A DNA stretch of 64,000 nucleotides from Polytrichum commune (lineage: Eukaryota; Streptophyta; Polytrichopsida; Polytrichales; Polytrichaceae). Both the position numbers and the translations under genes were made by a program. Position 1 is the stretch's first letter. Each line of letters opens with the position of its first letter. Positions 45,471 through 57,848 of this stretch are shown in pieces. The stretch is taken from NCBI GenBank assembly GCA_950295325.1, contig OX485808.1:17816527-17880526 (forward strand), read 5' to 3'. Below the pieces are notes generated by a model. It was not told the origin of the DNA. It saw only the letters and a list, made by a program, of their open reading frames with translations, and did not search any database.

Positions 45471-46744
45471 ATGTATGATATTGTTTAAATTACATAATAC
45501 TTAGACAATGCATGTAATAGGTCATAAGGTGTAATACTCCGCATAAAATCAATATTTTTGATGTTCGTATAAACATTGACTTAGAGTATCTCAAAAGACA
45601 TTATTGAATCTTCAAATATCATTTTACATCCGATCAGATCTTAAAAGCTTCCATAGTGTCATATAGGTCATATAGATATTAAATTTACAAATCTTCATAC
45701 ATTTATCATATGATGTAGATATATTATATGATTATAGGTCATTTTTTATACCTTATTACTTGAGTAGTCCTACACAAATGACCTGCAGTTTACTAATAAT
45801 AATTATAGTACTCTTCAAAATTTTGTTAATATTTTGAAGACATCAAGAGTATCATTTGTATGAGCTTGCATTTGATGATGAAAATCTTTATCAAAGTGTC
45901 ATTGATCATTGTATTTAATGAAACCAAATCATCAAAGTCTATTTTTTATTTTTTATTTTTTCATTTTAAATTATTCAATGAACACTAGACTGTATAATTT
46001 TGAATGGTAGTGTCAATGTAAGTTGTAATTTTTAAATAAAATATTAAAATAAGTATGTTTGCATTACAAACCGCTACAAAAATGGTCGCAGTAATATAAC
46101 TTAGTTGATAAATTTTAAGAATAAATGTTATACTATAAGATCATGGGTGATGTCTAGAATTTATCTTAATGTTGAATGATGAATATGTATCTCAACACCT
46201 TAATATGCTAATTTATTCATGTCGTTAGCATTGGCCATTTTTTGGCAAGCTACGATAGTCAGTGTGTTGTGTTGTATTCATGTCGACAAGATCTTGGTGC
46301 AAGTGGGTGAAGATGGTTCAAAGACATGTCAAATTCATAATTGACTCCACCATGAATAATGAAATTGATTACTATAAAGAAAATAGAGTGTTTCATGAAT
46401 TGAGTACAACATGGACTTTGATTTTCACTTGTAAGTGTTAGAAGTTGCATCAATAATTCCTTGATAGAATGACACAAACACCCGAGATATTTTATATTTT
46501 ATGCAAGCAATAAATTTACTTATGTATATCCAAACTTTCTAATTAAATCCCTACATAGGCAACTCATATACTAAATGCAAACTTCCTCAATAATAAATTT
46601 GATTATATGTTTGGTTTGCTCATTTAAAAAATAGACAATGAATGTGCATAATCATATGACCAAAAAGTGTATATCAATTTTGCACTATGTAGCTGAGTTA
46701 TTTAAAATCAAATCACATTAGAATTACACACTTTCCAATCTACA
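45471..46744. other. AT-rich spacer between the two duplicated segments
   Basis: No gene seen. A 72-residue minus-strand frame at 46259-46477 has no family features. Confidence 0.45.
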
Positions 46745-47470
46745 TGAATTGTGCCACATTATTATATATATAAATAATAGTCACAGAGGTCTTAAACACT
46801 AACTAATAAATGTTAACAATATAATTGTCAGGTAGTCAATGTTAGTTGGACCACTTAAACACATGTGTAGTCATCTGTAGTAACATTTTTATTCATAGGA
46901 TTAAATTTAATTCATATATAAATTTAATTCAATTATACATCTTATTAAGTTGCAAAAACTATTTTTATATTTTATATCACATTGTCATAGTAATATTTTG
47001 AAATAAAATATTTTTAAAGGTAATAAAAATGTATCTTTTGTTTTGAATTACATTCCCATCATTATATATTTCAATGCCAAGCAATAAAATATTTCATGAA
47101 CTTTTAAGATCCTATTTTTTTAGAGTTCAAATTCTTTTAAAATTTAAAATTTAATTCTTTATGTGGTTTGTTTGAGAATATTAAGTAATAATAATACCAA
47201 AACATTAAAGATATTAAGTCCCACAAATGTCTACTGATGATTTTTTATGTTTATTTTTTATTTATCCAATATCAAAAAATAAGAAATTTACAAATAAAAT
47301 TATACCCAACTACTTTTAAATTGTTAAAACTAGGAAACATGTAGCCCATTTTTTAATTATTTAACAAGGTTGGTTTAATATTTTGTTATGATAATCACAT
47401 GCTTTTAACATTATAAATTTAGCTTTCTTCAACCTATAGGTTTGTGTTCAATTGTATTTTTTTAGTTAAG
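46745..47470. repeat. Diverged direct duplication, copy B
   Basis: Counterpart of 44730-45470, same orientation, about 2.0 kb downstream. Best conserved block: TATACATCTTATTAAGTTG. Confidence 0.55.
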
Positions 47471-49319
47471 AATGTAAAAAATGAAGCTTACGTAAAAATA
47501 TAAATACCAGACCTTGTAAATTCCAAAAATACTTATAAAAACATGTAGACTGTAATCTGAAAATACCTATTGCCCTTCACATCAATTGAATTCTATCAAC
47601 ACTAGCAATTGAAAGTTATATAGTCAGTTGGCCATAGTAACTAGCGACACACACCCTAAAAGCTAAATGCGCTACAAACCTATGACATTTGTTAATATCC
47701 ACAGATATATCACCTTCAATGTCAACATCGGTATTTGAGAGTTGTACAACCTCATCATGCACAACTACATGAGCCCAACACATGTGTAGAAAATTTTCAT
47801 GATCAAAAGACATTATGCATACAAATCCTTTGGGGAAGGGGGGGGGGGGGGAGGAGATGGGGGCCATTTTTTAATAACATAAAAAAATATAACATACTTG
47901 TGCAAGCTTTAATTGATTCGCTTGTATGAAAAAAATTCACATAATGTATGGCCCCCATATATTATAATATTCATGTAATGTTTGAAACATAATATCATAC
48001 TTACAAATGCAAAAGTCGCACTTAGCTTAAATAGATGGTATGAAATACTTAAATTCATTCATGGCTAGAAATCTAATTTTTCATTTCCCACCCGGATGAT
48101 GGGCCTAGTATACTTTTACATATTAGGAACATTACATAAGCTCCCAAAATACACATTAATCACTCCTAACTGTATAATGTATGGGTGTTGTTCAATTGAT
48201 AACCCTAAAATTGTGCACTCACGTGGGTAGATATTGTAACATAAATTCCACCCTCACATTCAAATCATAAACCACTTATTAATCTCATGTATGAATGTGA
48301 AAAAAAAAGTCCTAAAGCAATCTCCTTAATTATGTATACCAAATAGAAGTGATTAGGAAAACATATGCATTCTTGGAATATATGCTCATTATTTTATCAA
48401 TAAAGTCATTAAAGCATGACCAAACGGGGGGGGGGGGGGGGGGTTGGTAAATTGATGTTCCACTAGAACATGTAGTGCAATAAAAGATATGATCCTATTT
48501 AATAATTTGAAGTAAAACTAAAAGGTAATATTATAAGAAAATTAAGATACTACAAATTCATATTTAGTATATATTCAATATATCCCAATAATGTGCACTA
48601 TATATGTTGAATACGCCATGAATATGCACATTATTTCATATACCTTTGAAAATGCCATGTTATCGCATGTGGTTCATATCTCTACAAAGAAGTTTACTCC
48701 CCCTTGAGTATGACATAGGGTTGGCATATGTTGCTTTATGAATAAAAATATCCCGAAAACATATGAGTTATTAAAGGTCACAAGATACATCTTGATGAAA
48801 TAAACTCCTCTTGTGAGAAGCCTCGAGGGCCTCAAGATTCACTTACCTCTCTTCCTAATTCATACTACTACCCTTTCTATTTATATAAACTAGATGGAAC
48901 AATTATGTACGTATCTATCCCATAATAGTGTATTTGTAACCAAAACTCCCAACAAATACCTATTATGAACCCACGTGGAATTGTGTAGGCTACAGTGAGA
49001 GCCCTCCCTAAGCATATCTTGCTCCTTTATGTCACCCCAATTATACAACGTTTAGGTTTTTAGTTTTGGTGCACATTCTTGTAACGAAGTACGTTCTTGT
49101 CATGTTTCCATGCACACTAGATTTTCTATCTTATAAAGCACTTCAATTCTTATGGTGCTCATTATTATATTATGTAGAGAATACCAAATTTGTATCAGGT
49201 AATATCATATATAGTGCGTCAAGGTTAGAATGGTTGTTGGGTTTGACATAGAATGACATTTGTGTCACTTTCCTTCATTCCAACATTTTCAGCAATTCTA
49301 CAAGGTGGTTTAGAGGTTG
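47471..49319. other. AT-rich intergenic sequence with two poly-G tracts
   Basis: Poly-G runs at 47838-47851 (14 bases) and 48426-48443 (18 bases). Otherwise no gene or terminal repeat found. Confidence 0.5.
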
Positions 49320-49472
49320 CACTAGAAGGATCACGAGTAGTTGCCACTAGTTCTTTGCCTTTGTAAGGTAGATTTTAGGCATCCAAATGTATTATTGTGT
49401 TAGAAATGGATACCCAAAATCTACCTTGTAGTGACAACGGACAAGTGGCAATCACCTGTGATCCTTCTAGTG
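49320..49472. mobile_element. 153-bp long hairpin (foldback element) with CACTAG ends
   Basis: Left arm CACTAGAAGGATCACGAGTA GTTGCCACT... AGGTAGATTTTAGGCATCC. Right arm GGATACCCAAAATCTACCTT ... AGTGGCAATCACCTGTGATCC TTCTAGTG. The arms pair over about 65 bp with small bulges around a loop of about 20 bases. Either a CACTA-ended miniature element or a foldback locus able to make a small-RNA precursor. Confidence 0.8.
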
Positions 49473-49708
49473 AAGTACTTCAAATTCTTAGTTTCTTGGA
49501 TTATTTAAGTATCTTATTAAAAGAAGACTCTTGATATCCTCTTGATATCTCAAATTTGGCACCACTCAAACCACTTGTCTTCACTTTTCCTTGCTTGAAT
49601 CCTTCTATCATGAACGTGGTAAAATACTTAGAATGGGTTAAAGTAAGGTAGTTGTAAGACTCAAATCCAAAGTGTAAATGTTAGAAGTGTTCAAATTTCA
49701 AACTAAGT

Positions 49709-49845
49709 GCATAACATTACTCAATATTCAACTCTCGTTTTGTGGGCCCTCAAAATATAATAGTTCGATGCACAAAAAGTTACGTAGAGAGACTCAAATT
49801 CGGATTGAACTCCCAACATCCCATTGTCAATGAATAATGTTCTGT
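49709..49845. mobile_element. Short inverted-repeat element, ATAACATTACTCA family, copy 1
   Basis: Left GCATAACATTACTCAATATT, right inverted CAATGAATAATGTTCTGTG; inside are GTGGGCCCTCAAAATA and TTCGGATTGAACTCCCAACA. The interior matches the element at 53171-53330, partly in inverted order. Confidence 0.55.
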
Positions 49846-51788
49846 GTTGACTTTTCATATATATATATATATGCGTTAATACACTCAAATTGTTCATTTT
49901 TGTGTGGTGTCAACTGCCAACACTCATAGGAGGCCAATATTATTCACAAACCCAGATTATTCATCATGTACAATACAACATGATAAACTCTGAATGTGCA
50001 AAGCACTTGCAAGCCCACTATTTCTCCACATAATCGGCGTTTCATGGTGCCTTGGCACACTCATCAAATTGGTAGGCACACAAAAAAAGAAAAAAGAAAA
50101 GAAAAAGTGAACTATTTCATAGCCTACTTTAAGCTGATTCAACTTCAAATTTGACATTAGGGATCCAAACGAGTTTCGTTGGACCTACTTGGAATGAGTT
50201 GGTCCTCAACCTACATGGGGCTTCTTTTTACAATTGTCCTTCATCCAGTTGAACCCCTAACTTTCCAAGCAACCCATTTTGGGTTGATGGACGATTTCTT
50301 CCTAAATGAACCTTCCCTAACTCATCCATCCACAATCAAAATAACTATAAATATCAAGCCAACATGGATATTTACTCATAGACATATGAGTCGTGCAATA
50401 TGGACTCTGGAGATATTTAGATGTAGAAAAAAAATGTCGAAATGGGAAGTGGTCGTGTTTGTGATGTGTTGGGTGCTCATGTGAGGGTGTTCACCCCAAT
50501 GCAAACTTTGCATGGACATCAATGAACTTTGTTCTAGTAAGATTGAAATAATTTTACATGTTCATTGGAAAAGGCTTTTTGTGCTCACATCAATCACTCA
50601 ATTCAACATTTGAATACTCTCTAATTTTTAGGGAATGCCATGCGTGTGTGTGATTAGAAATATGAGACAATTTACATACTCCAGATGCAATGTGGGCTAG
50701 CCTATTGTGGTTTGCACATTGTGCCATGAGAATTTGTGGAGGTATGCAACTATTGAGTTGTTCCTATCTAGTGGATCACATGAGCATTCCACTTATTTTC
50801 CATGTGAATTTGATTGGTGAAAGGTCCTTTTGTGTGTGGGGGGGGGGATAAAACATGAATTTTTTTTGTGCATCCCTTCCTTCAAATGTTATATCCTAAA
50901 ATCCAAAGGGTTATTCTTGCGAATCCCCCCGCCCTCAATATAGCTCATTTCCATGTTTCAAGATCCTACAGATAAATCCAATATCAACCTAAAAGCTTGT
51001 CCATGAAAATTCCACGACTAGGTTGAGTGAAATGCACTCAAAACAACCCTTTCATCCGCTTGGGAAGTGAAGGGTTAATGAGTTTCCCAAGACACAACAA
51101 AAGCCAAGCCAAAGACACACAAGAGCTACCACTTCATGTACTTGTAGTAGACATCGCATCATATTTGGCTAGGGTCTCGTGATCCCTATGTAAAACTCAT
51201 CCATTGTGAAGGTGACAACATAGAGAACTATTCTATATCTCGTAAATAGTTAATTTAAAAATGGTTTGACTCTATAAATAGCATCAGAAACCCTGAATCA
51301 GTATGATGGAATTCAATTGAAACGAATTGATCCTTGTCCTTGTAGCGAACTTGATTTTACTAGAGCCCCTTCATCCATGATGGATGAGTTCACATAGATG
51401 CTATACACCCCAAGCGCCATATTTTAGTGCTTCCTATAGGCTTTATACTACACAAATTGTGCTGTAGGGGTTCTTCTCGTAACATACAGTAACTTAGTAA
51501 TCCGCCTGGAGCGGTTGATAGAAATTATTCCCATTGTTAGTAACACCAGAAATTTGTGTCCGCTTTCCAAACAAAACAGTAAACTGATCGTGCCATGGGA
51601 ATTCAAGACCTTATTCAACCATGAATAAGTGTGCCATAACAAAACACAATATTCATTAAAATGAGAGTTTTCCAATGAATTGAGAGTACATAAAGAAAAT
51701 TATTAATCCAAGAATGAAATGAAAACCACTGGAAAGTTGTAGAGTACAAGTGAAAAAATAACATTTGATTTTCCGCTGTAAATTCCGC
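49846..51788. other. AT-rich intergenic sequence, no gene seen
   Basis: Contains an (AT)n run at about 49858-49872, an A/G-rich patch at about 50083-50107 and a 10-base G run at 50838-50847. Frames up to 101 residues (50179-50484, +) lack family features. Confidence 0.5.
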
Positions 51789-52195
51789 CGTAGTTTCCAT
51801 TAAAATGAGAGTATGTTAAGCTGGGAAATCGACTCATTTAGGTCGACTCAACCTAAATTAACAACATATTGTCCTCATTTAGGTCGACTCAACCTAAATT
51901 GACTAACATATTGTCCTCATTTAGGTCGACTCAACTTAAATTGACAAAATATTGTCCTCAATTAGGTCGACTCAACCTAAATTGACAACATAATGTCCTC
52001 ATTTAGGTCGACTCAACTTAAATTGACAAAATATTGTCCTCATTTAGGTCGACTCAACCTAAATTGACAACATAATGTCCTCATTTAGGTCGACTCAACA
52101 TAAATTGACAAAATATTGTCCTCATTTAGGTCGACTCAACCTAAATGAGTCGATTTCCCAGCTTAACATACTCTCATTTTTATGGAAACTACACG
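51789..52195. mobile_element. Inverted-repeat element with a core of eight 41-bp hairpin repeats
   Basis: Left end (about 51789-51855) CGTAGTTTCCATTAAAATGA, then GAGTATGTTAAGCTGGGAAA, then TCGACTCATTTAGG. The right end is its reverse complement, finishing CATTTTTATGGAAACTACAC at about 52193: about 65-70 bp inverted with very few mismatches. Between them the phrase GGTCGACTCAAC recurs at 51841, 51882, 51924, 51965, 52006, 52047, 52088 and 52129 (seven spacings, six of 41 and one of 42). No coding potential. Confidence 0.9.
51834..52150. repeat. Eight-unit, 41-bp minisatellite
   Basis: Consensus unit starts CCTCATTTAGGTCGACTCAA and continues CCTAAATTGACAACATATTGT. ATTTAGGT and ACCTAAAT form an 8-bp stem around the loop CGACTCA in units 1, 2, 4, 6 and 8. 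Units 3, 5 and 7 carry one change in the right arm (AACTTAAAT or AACATAAAT), and from unit 3 on the pattern alternates. Confidence 0.93.
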
Positions 52196-52375
52196 TCTGA
52201 AGTATAATCTAGTATTTATCAACCTAACATGACTTTTAGGTGTCCAAATGGCCAATATTATTTTGAGAGGATCCCACTCTCTCAAAATATTGAATATCGT
52301 GTTACAACAAAAATTCGTTCATGCCACCACTTCCACAATTCGCAGTACCACATGCATGCACAAATTGAAGGATAG

Positions 52376-52700
52376 TTGAATTTACTGAACTTACACCATC
52401 TGTTCACAAAACATCAATATAGTTGTTGGGAATCTGCATCAGTCTTTAGGTTTGAAGTTAACCTGAGATTGAATCTGTGTCTGGTGAGGTTTTTGAGCAT
52501 GATTAGTCAAAATTGTAGTGTTTCCAAGTCCAATCAGTTACATGTGTGTGTGATCTTTCTGGTGTTCTTGATGAATTTGAGGTTTTAATCCATAGATTCC
52601 TCTGAAACGATAAGTAATTGTCCTGAAGTCTTGAGCTTCAACTGGTTATTTCTCAACCTCGAATGGTGCATCTGTAACTAGCGGTTGGTTTTGCTCGTGC
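52376..52700. repeat. Dispersed repeat, copy 1
   Basis: Matches 62080-62400 in the same orientation: GTGTTT..AAGTCCAA.CAGTTACATG, AGATTCCTCTGAAACGATAA, GTCTTGAGCTTCAACTGG and TTATTTCTCAACCTCGAA. About 200 bp is well conserved. Class unknown. Confidence 0.65.
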
Positions 52701-52748
52701 GGTTAAGTGAAAAAATAGTTTGCTGTGTTGACGCACTTGACCCATCCT

Positions 52749-53015
52749 CACTAGTAGAAAACTATGCCAAAAAGAACCGCAGTCGATGGTTTTGGGACTT
52801 ACCGTTTAGAAATGTGGGGGCGTGTAATTGACTGTTGGAAAGGTCATGAAAAAACCTTTCCAATTGTATATTACATGCCCCAAAAAAATTTAAAATTGCA
52901 GCCGCAAAACAAAAATGAAAAATCTATAGTTATTTAGCGACTACAAATCAAATTGGTCAAAAGAACCGTAATTGATTTCGGCCACTGTTTTTTTGGGCAT
53001 AGTTTTCTACTAGTG
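52749..53015. mobile_element. CACTA-type non-autonomous element
   Basis: Left end CACTAGTAGAAAACTATGCC then AAAAAGAACCG. Right end GGCATAGTTTTCTACTAGTG. A perfect 20-bp inverted pair beginning CACTA, the defining terminus of CACTA (En/Spm) elements. Flanking triplets CCT and CTT are a near-match to the usual 3-bp target duplication. 267 bp, non-coding; needs an outside transposase. Confidence 0.85.
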
Positions 53016-53170
53016 CTTGATGTTCCTCGGGCTAATCGGGGGACCAATCTTTTCCCATTTCAAGTGGCATCCTCCCTACTCATTTAATTTGAGGCACAAA
53101 AAAGAGGGTGCTACGTAATGGTAAATATTTGAAAACTGGGATAGAACTTTAAGGTGGTTCAGATTCGTCT

Positions 53171-53330
53171 AACATAACATTACTCAGCGATGTGGGCCCT
53201 CAGAATCTATAAGTCGGATGTTGGGAGCTCAATCCAAATCCGAGTTTCCCTGCACAAATTTATGAGCATTTGATTGATATATTCCAAGTTGTCCCTAATC
53301 GAGCACGAAGTGTTGAGTAATGTTATGGAC
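53171..53330. mobile_element. Short inverted-repeat element, ATAACATTACTCA family, copy 2
   Basis: Left AACATAACATTACTCAGCGA, right TGTTGAGTAATGTTATGG: about 16 bp inverted. The interior has GTGGGCCCTCAGAAT and GGAGCTCAATCCAAATCCGA. Confidence 0.7.
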
Positions 53331-53625
53331 AACACAAATTGGCATCATCCATAATGAATAAGATTATCTCAACTTGCAGACGCGCGCGCCTGCTAATGAC
53401 AAATAAATAAACATAAGGTTGGTGTTTTTGTACATCGATGTGAATGGAGAGCGTGTTCTTCCTTACCTTGATCATGTTTTACCAAGCTTTAAGGTAGGGT
53501 TGCTCCCTTTCTTTTGGACACTTTCGGGCACTCGTGTGTAGCGTGGTCAAGTTTGGCAAGAATTATTAACCTATGGTGGGTGGTCCACATGGCTTGTTTG
53601 TTATCAAGTCTCCTCTTGTTTGAAA

Positions 53626-53847
53626 CTACACTAAATTGTCTGATTAGTGTGGGTTACCAATTGGAATTATGCATTGCTGTAAATTTTTACCGACAATATC
53701 CTTTTTTACCAAATAAGTTATATCATGTTTGTTGATGTGCATACTAACTTTATGTAATTTGAGTAAAAAATCATACGCTCAGTAGAATGTTAAAGCAATG
53801 TGTAACTCCAATTAGTACCCCACAGTAATAGGAAAAAAATCGTGTAG
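53626..53847. mobile_element. Palindromic-end element family, copy with partner at 57414
   Basis: Left CTACACTAAATTGTCTGATT then AGTGTGGGTTACCAATTGGA. The right part TGTAACTCCAATTAGTACCC then CACAGTAAT is its inverted counterpart. The interior TAAGTTATATCATGTTTGTT then GATGTGCATACTAACT is nearly identical to the element at 57414-57635. Confidence 0.75.
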
Positions 53848-54083
53848 GTAGGTGAGATCTTTTATGAATATTTGGTGATGAGAAACCATGTCAATGTGAA
53901 GCAAAGCAAAGCAACGAGGGCTACTAAAGAAGGGAGTAATAAGGCATGTACAATAAGATAGTGTTGTTTACAATAGTTACAAAAACGTCTCACTCTTTGG
54001 AACAGCTTTTGCACGACAAAGCCTTGCGCAAGCAACAAAAGCTATCCCTGTCCCTCTAGTTCTGTACGTGGGGTGGGCACTTT

Positions 54084-54585
54084 GGGTTGGTTTACACCAT
54101 GGACCATGAAGTCGGACCATGGAAGATGGCCTTTTCCCATGGGTTAACTTCATGGTCCAACTTCCATGGTCTGATTTTGTTAAAAATCAATTTAATTACA
54201 AGGTCTTTGGGCCCTTCGCTAGGCGTGATCCAAATGTGAACCAAGAGGAATGACCATGCATCATTTCTTGTTTTCTCTTGTCTTCATCTTCTCTTTCCCA
54301 AAAAAACTCATTAAAATTTGATTATAACAACATTTTTGTGTCATGGGCCCTTGTCTTTTTTTCTACTAGAGCACCTCTTTCGCCTCTCCCATCGCAAAAC
54401 TTGTTGGACCATGTTAGTGGATAATGTAGGCCTTGAAATATGTCTTTTGGGGACCTTGAACGCCATGGTCACTTTGACATTTTTTCATGGTTGTAAACCG
54501 AAGTGGTCCCGGGATGAGTTCAACAACCAATCACATATTTTGCAGGGCCTTGGGATGACTTCATGGTCCATGGTGTAAACAACCC
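54084..54585. mobile_element. ~500-bp inverted-repeat element (GGGTTG ends)
   Basis: Left GGGTTGGTTTACACCATGGA then CCATGAAGTC. Right GACTTCATGGTCCATGGTGT then AAACAACCC: 30 bp inverted with one mismatch. Two more ATGG/CCATGG palindromic stretches lie inside (near 54115 and 54140-54170). The GGG start and size would fit a Harbinger- or hAT-type miniature element; no clear target duplication was seen. Confidence 0.8.
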
Positions 54586-54589
54586 ATTA

Positions 54590-56950
54590 GAATATTATGT
54601 GCATTAAGAGATTACTTATTTGGAGGGGTGTTTTTCATGGGACCCTAATTTGAATGCACTTTCTATTATATATTAAAAGAATTTTTTGTCAATTTTATTG
54701 ACCATATTTCTACTTAAACGGTGGAGAAGACAAAAATTTATAGCAGTGTGTCATGTTTGTTACAAAAGTTATGTTTTGACGAAATGTTAGAGTAGTATCA
54801 TAACATATATGCTTGGATCCAACACCCCTACACACAACATTTATAGAGAACATACGTACACTTCAATGTAGCAAACAAGGCCACTTGAACTCCCATGCAC
54901 GTGTCGTAAGCAAATGAGAACCCTCTTATGTGTAACTCCACTCTAAGCCAACAACAAGCATATCCACCCTAAGCGAAACTCGAATTACACATTCTTGTAA
55001 CCCTATCCTACTAGAACACACATTGGCGATTTCAAAAAATGCATAGCAAATGGTAGGGAGATGCAACTTGGCGAGGCAATTCCAAAAAAATATTGCTGGT
55101 ACTTGCCCAATGTTTATAAACATGATCACGGTAGAGTAGAACGGGCTCCCATTCACGTCAGGGTAAAAGAAGCCTCGACGTTGTTTTTATTTTATAAACA
55201 CTAGACTTTGACATTCAATTAGCTCAAACAAGACCAATTGAAATAAAATATGTACAGCATGATCCCAAGTAGATTACAATCCTTGTAATGAGTTATGATT
55301 CAAAGTAGACCATAAATTTAATTCTACTTGGTTTATTTTTCAGAAAAAAAAGTAATAAAATTTAAATAAACAAATATTTAAACACACACATAACAACACC
55401 TTTCATACCACCTCCAATGTTTAGTGAAGTTTGGACCATTTTAGGTAATGGTACGATGTCTTACAATTAGTCATTCGACTCTATCGCTCCATTCGAGTTT
55501 TGCGTAGGGTAAATATGCCCTCATGTTTCTCACAAGAAGAGTTTATTTCATCTATTCTTTATACCTAGATCATTAAATTCATATGTGTTGATCTATGAAG
55601 TAATAATTGCCATCCCCCTTGTCATATTTGAATGCATAATCAAGGCAATGATCTCCCCTAGGAATTAAAAATCACTATACTTTACATTGAGACTATTATA
55701 TAGACGACGATTTGCATGAATAGTCTACGTTTTGGTCATGAAAATTTTGTGTATGTGAGGTTAATAAGGGATCAAAGAATCATGTGCCTCCGACTTTTAC
55801 AAAAGAGTGCACATGGGGGCGGGGGTTTATAAAGACAATAATGTACAAAATATACTTAGTCTATGCAAATTGTGAGATGTAGAGATTTACGTACATGGGA
55901 GGGCTTAATATGCCTAGGATAATATACAATAATTCTTGGTAAGGCTTAAGGAATTTAGTTTCAATTAGTCATACATGGACGAAAATGGGATGGGAAAAAT
56001 TGTACAAAATAGAGTTACCCTAGAGTTATTTGTATAGTAAAGCATATGAAACCATGAGTTTAGTCCTCATATGAATTTATGAGAATTAACACAAAGTCGC
56101 CCAAGATAATGCTTAAGTTACCATATACAAAGAGTGGTGTCGGCTACTTAAAACTAGCTTTATAGCTTGTCCTACTAGGATGGGTGAGCCAAGCTAGCTT
56201 TGCATAAGCCTATCCAGGATTTAAGACAACAGGCCTCATGCGCATACCCTGTTTCAAATATTAAAATTCTCTCAAAGTTTGAAAGGTGGAAAGAGAAGGT
56301 CCCGAAAGTTTCACCCACCTTTCTGATACACGACAAGCTATCAAACCCTTAATATAAAGTTTTCTCTAAGAAGGATCAAACCCATAGTTAATTTCATCCC
56401 TCATTGAGGAACATTACAAATAACTCTAATGAGATGTTCATTAGACATTAATCACAACATATGTACAAGGAGGGATGCCATTAGATTTAGGGCTAGAGGA
56501 GAAAGTCCTCAACCTTTGTGAACACAAACTACCTTGTGACCACAAAAACTTTGTACTTCTACAACATTTTTTCCTTGGGCCAAATAACTCTTGGATACTT
56601 CCACTACCCTTTTTACACAAAGGACATTCCCCCCCCTTGCATTTATATATCTCCACCTATATGCCCTCACTTTAAAATGTACGTATATTACTAAGTTTCA
56701 AGCAATTTTGATTTATTTTTGTATATAGGTGTGTTATAAAAGTTGGAGTGAATGCAAATGGTTCTAGGTTTTATTGAAGGGTGCACGCCCCCCCAAATGC
56801 TCAAATTTAATACACATGTCTTGGTCAGTGCTCTAGTTTGCTAAGGGTTAGTTTCCATGTAGGTGCTCGTCCACCATATTCTAGGGGAAATGTAGATTTC
56901 ACGTGGTGAGATCTACAATTTCCACTAGAATATGTTGGGTGGGTAGCCTA
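54590..56950. other. AT-rich intergenic sequence, no gene seen
   Basis: Frames of 66-76 residues at 54926-55156 (-) and 56441-56675 (both strands) have no recognisable family. No terminal repeats recognised. Confidence 0.5.
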
Positions 56951-57234
56951 CTCCCTCCGTCCCAAATTGATTGTCCGTGTTCCTAACTTTGGCGAGATTA
57001 AGGCCCACTGACCATTGACCGAGTAGTTGTAAGTATGACTCTTAAAGTAGAAAATAACAACTACTGCAAAACGCCCCCGGAAGATGAAGTATCGAAAGAC
57101 TTCTTGATATAGAAAATTTGGCGTGAAAATACTTGACTTTGAGCCTCAAATTTCTGGCCGGGCAGATAAACCAGACAATCATTTTGGGACAAAAAAATCC
57201 GGGAGGTAGGTTAATCATTTTGGGACGGAGGGAG
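56951..57234. mobile_element. Stowaway-type MITE
   Basis: Left CTCCCTCCGTCCCAAATTGA, right ATCATTTTGGGACGGAGGGAG, flanked on both sides by TA (56949-56950 and 57235-57236). CTCCCTCCGT with a TA target duplication is the textbook Stowaway signature. 284 bp, non-coding. Its ends are better preserved than those of the element at 7756. Confidence 0.92.
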
Positions 57235-57413
57235 TATATGGAAACTCACCCTAAGCATCAATGACTACCAAGTATGATGGTTGGTGGGTACTCAGGTATG
57301 CTAAACGTGGAGGTTCTAGGTTTGAAAGCCCAAAAAACCCCTAGATATCATCATTATGCTGGAAATTCAATACCTTTTTTATCAAGACAATTATCCGGAG
57401 TCCCAGCTCCCAA

Positions 57414-57635
57414 CTACACTAAATTGTTCTATTAGTGTGAATTACCATTTGGAGTTATATGTTGCTAGAACATGTTACTGACATTATTCTTTTTTACCAA
57501 GTAAGTTATATCATGTTTGTTGATGTGCATACTAACTATTTATGTAGCTTGAGTAAAAGTCAATCACTCGGTAAAAAGTTATAGGAACACGTTACTCCAA
57601 ATGGTAACCCACACTAAACAAGACAATTCATCGTA
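57414..57635. mobile_element. Palindromic-end element family, second copy
   Basis: Left CTACACTAAATTGTTCTATT then AGTGTGAATTACCATTTGGA. Right TTACTCCAAATGGTAACCCA then CACTAAACAAGACAATTCAT. Interior nearly the same as in 53626-53847. Confidence 0.8.
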
Positions 57636-57848
57636 CCTTAGATTTTGTTATGGTTTGTTATACATTGAACTGGGTGACTTGGGGACACATTGAGTTTGTT
57701 CTTTTTAGGCAACACTTATCAAATGCACTCCTCAAATAAAAAAAGCTGGTCATTCACCCCCAACAAACTTTACCAATCACAAATTAATAGCATCACATGA
57801 GTATCTATCCTTCCGTTACTTCTCAAATTTTCTAACACTCACCTTTGG

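Noticed and set aside
51834-52150. CRISPR-like look of the 41-bp repeats
   Set aside because: The units are directly adjacent near-identical repeats with no variable spacers, in a plant nuclear context and bounded by inverted arms: a minisatellite inside an element.
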